DNA of 6,327 nucleotides from an uncultured Subdoligranulum sp. (lineage in GTDB: Bacteria; Bacillota; Clostridia; Christensenellales; CAG-314). The stretch covers positions 1-6,327 of the forward strand of contig URVX01000068.1 of assembly GCA_900551395.1 (NCBI GenBank), in the 5' to 3' direction. Both the position numbers and the translations under genes were made by a program. This document shows positions 5,156 through 6,327 of the stretch, in pieces. The stretch's first letter is position 1; every line of letters starts with the position of its first letter. The notes below the pieces were generated by a model that did not search any database, was not told the origin of the DNA, and was given only the letters and a program-made list of their open reading frames with translations.

Positions 5156-6327
5156 TCAAGCTGATTTCGCACCGTCGGAGCGTATAATAATCGGTTTGGA
5201 AGTACCCGACACGCATCCTTTGTCGACGATGATTTTGGTTATGCTCTTGTCGCTCGGCGCCTCGTACATAAAATCCAGCATTACGTTTTCTATAACGGAT
5301 CTCAAGCCGCGCGCGCCCGTCTTGAGCTTCATGGTCTTTTCGGCGACAGCCTTCAATGCGTCCTCCTCGAATACAAGCTCGATATTGTCCATTTGCATAA
5401 GCTTCTGATATTGCTTGAGCAAGGAATTGGCGGGTTCCTTCAAAATCTTGACAAGCGCTTCCTCGTTGAGCGGCGACAAGCCGACAACGATGGGCAGTCT
5501 GCCGACAAACTCCGGAATAAGCCCGAATTTGATAAAATCCTGCGGCTGGGAGTTTTGCACAAGCTCGCTGGCGTCCACTTCGCTGTTGGACTTCACGGTT
5601 CCACCGAATCCCAGGGAGCCCTTTTCCAATCTCGAATTGACTATTTTGTCAAGTCCTACGAAAGCGCCTCCGCAAATAAACAAAATGTTTGTCGTGTCTA
5701 TGCTGATAAACTCCTGCTGCGGATGCTTTCTTCCGCCCTGCGGCGGAACATTTGCAACAGTGCTTTCGAGAATTTTCAGCAGCGCCTGCTGCACTCCCTC
5801 GCCCGAAACGTCTCTTGTAATGGAAACATTTTCCGTTTTCTTCGCGATTTTGTCTATTTCGTCGATGTAAACTATTCCGCGCTGAGCCCTTTCCAAATCG
5901 TAATTGGCGTTCTGTATCAGCTTGAGCAGAATGTTTTCGACGTCCTCTCCGACATAACCGGCTTCGGTAAGAGTAGTTGCGTCGGCAACCGCGAAAGGCA
6001 CGTTGAGAATGCGGGCAAGCGTTTTGGCAAGCAAAGTCTTTCCGCTGCCCGTAGGTCCGAGCATCAGAATATTGCTTTTTTCAAGCTCAACGCCGTCGCT
6101 TGCCGCCGCGCCTTTTGAAGAATATACCCTTTTGTAATGGTTGTAGACCGCAACGGAAAGCGTCTTTTTTGCATTATCCTGCCCCACGACGTACCTGTCA
6201 AGCTGCTCCTTGATTTCGCTCGGAGTGGGCAGAACAATGTTTTCCGTATTTTCCTCTACGTTCTGATCCTCGAGAATCGCGTTGCAAATCTCGATACAGA
6301 CATCGCAGATCGCAGCCTCGTTGGGGC
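5156..6327 (-). CDS. clpX: ATP-dependent Clp protease ATP-binding subunit ClpX (N terminus cut by right edge)
   Basis: ClpX is the AAA+ unfoldase that feeds substrates to ClpP in the cytoplasm. 389 residues are visible; about 30 N-terminal residues, including the first CxxC of the zinc-binding domain, lie outside. The visible part opens PNEAAICDVCIEIC, which holds the second CxxC (7-10) of that domain. PTPSEIKEQLDRYVVGQD (33-50) leads into the AAA+ core. Walker A GPTGSGKT is at 90-97, the substrate-gripping pore loop GYVG at 123-126, Walker B IVYIDEID at 151-158, the RKH loop at 199-201 and the sensor-2 motif GARGLR at 337-342. SLGFGG (237-242) is the ClpP-docking loop in an LGF form rather than the more usual IGF, which indicates a ClpP partner encoded elsewhere. 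The reading frame is open to the right edge; the GTG at 6185-6187 is an internal valine of the conserved YVVGQ motif, not a start. The gene ends at its own terminator. Confidence 0.97.
   Translation of the reverse strand, partial: PNEAAICDVCIEICNAILEDQNVEENTENIVLPTPSEIKEQLDRYVVGQDNAKKTLSVAVYNHYKRVYSSKGAAASDGVELEKSNILMLGPTGSGKTLLAKTLARILNVPFAVADATTLTEAGYVGEDVENILLKLIQNANYDLERAQRGIVYIDEIDKIAKKTENVSITRDVSGEGVQQALLKILESTVANVPPQGGRKHPQQEFISIDTTNILFICGGAFVGLDKIVNSRLEKGSLGFGGTVKSNSEVDASELVQNSQPQDFIKFGLIPEFVGRLPIVVGLSPLNEEALVKILKEPANSLLKQYQKLMQMDNIELVFEEDALKAVAEKTMKLKTGARGLRSVIENVMLDFMYEAPSDKSITKIIVDKGCVSGTSKPIIIRSDGAKSA

Noticed and set aside
5393..6118. Open frames of 241 and 151 codons on the plus strand inside clpX
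   Set aside because: Both mirror the conserved ClpX AAA+ region and lack a promoter, SD or known motifs; they reflect codon bias of the real gene.
1..6327. Searched by eye for CRISPR repeats, insertion sequences, tRNA/rRNA genes and riboswitches
   Set aside because: No tandem repeats with spacers, terminal inverted repeats, transposase motifs or conserved RNA folds were apparent; intergenic gaps are all shorter than 200 bp and are accounted for by promoters and terminators.

Overview
This window looks like a chromosomal segment of a spore-forming or formerly spore-forming member of the Clostridia (Bacillota). Four things point that way. The gene order clpX - lon - engB resembles the Bacillus/Clostridium order clpX-lon-ysxC. 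The Shine-Dalgarno (SD) sequences are strong and purine-rich, and TTG/GTG starts are used. The promoters are classical sigma-A types. The 207-residue protein in the middle has the look of Clostridia-specific proteins. All genes lie on the minus strand, so transcription runs from the right end to the left. No mobile element, CRISPR array, tRNA or rRNA was seen.

Right to left, the layout is as follows. (1) clpX (5156-6327) is cut by the right edge and lacks only about the first 30 residues. It ends at a perfect 12-bp-stem terminator (5117-5148). (2) lon has its own sigma-A promoter (5081-5109). That promoter and a well-placed SD argue that translation starts at a TTG at 5045-5047 rather than at the in-frame ATGs just upstream. 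(3) engB/ysxC follows lon after 18 bp with no SD of its own, and its stop codon lies inside a terminator hairpin (2116-2142). (4) A cysteine-containing, beta-rich protein of unknown function (1432-2055) and (5) a 68-residue double zinc-ribbon protein (1155-1361) come next. Each is preceded at nearly the same distance by an AC-N16/17-CATANNNTA element, the consensus of the late mother-cell sporulation factor sigma-K. (6) A calcineurin-like metallophosphoesterase (401-1099, TTG start) ends at a near-perfect palindromic terminator (346-381). (7) At the left edge are the promoter and first 74 codons of mraZ, the first gene of the division/cell wall (dcw) cluster. Two 10-bp-spaced AAAGTRG repeats, probable MraZ autoregulatory boxes, lie next to its -35 element.

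Functionally, the right half is a protein quality-control block (ClpX unfoldase, Lon protease) joined to a ribosome-assembly GTPase. The left edge opens the dcw cluster. Between them sits a small three-gene island that may be expressed during sporulation. That island is the least understood and most interesting part of the window. I found no clearly new defence or mobile system.
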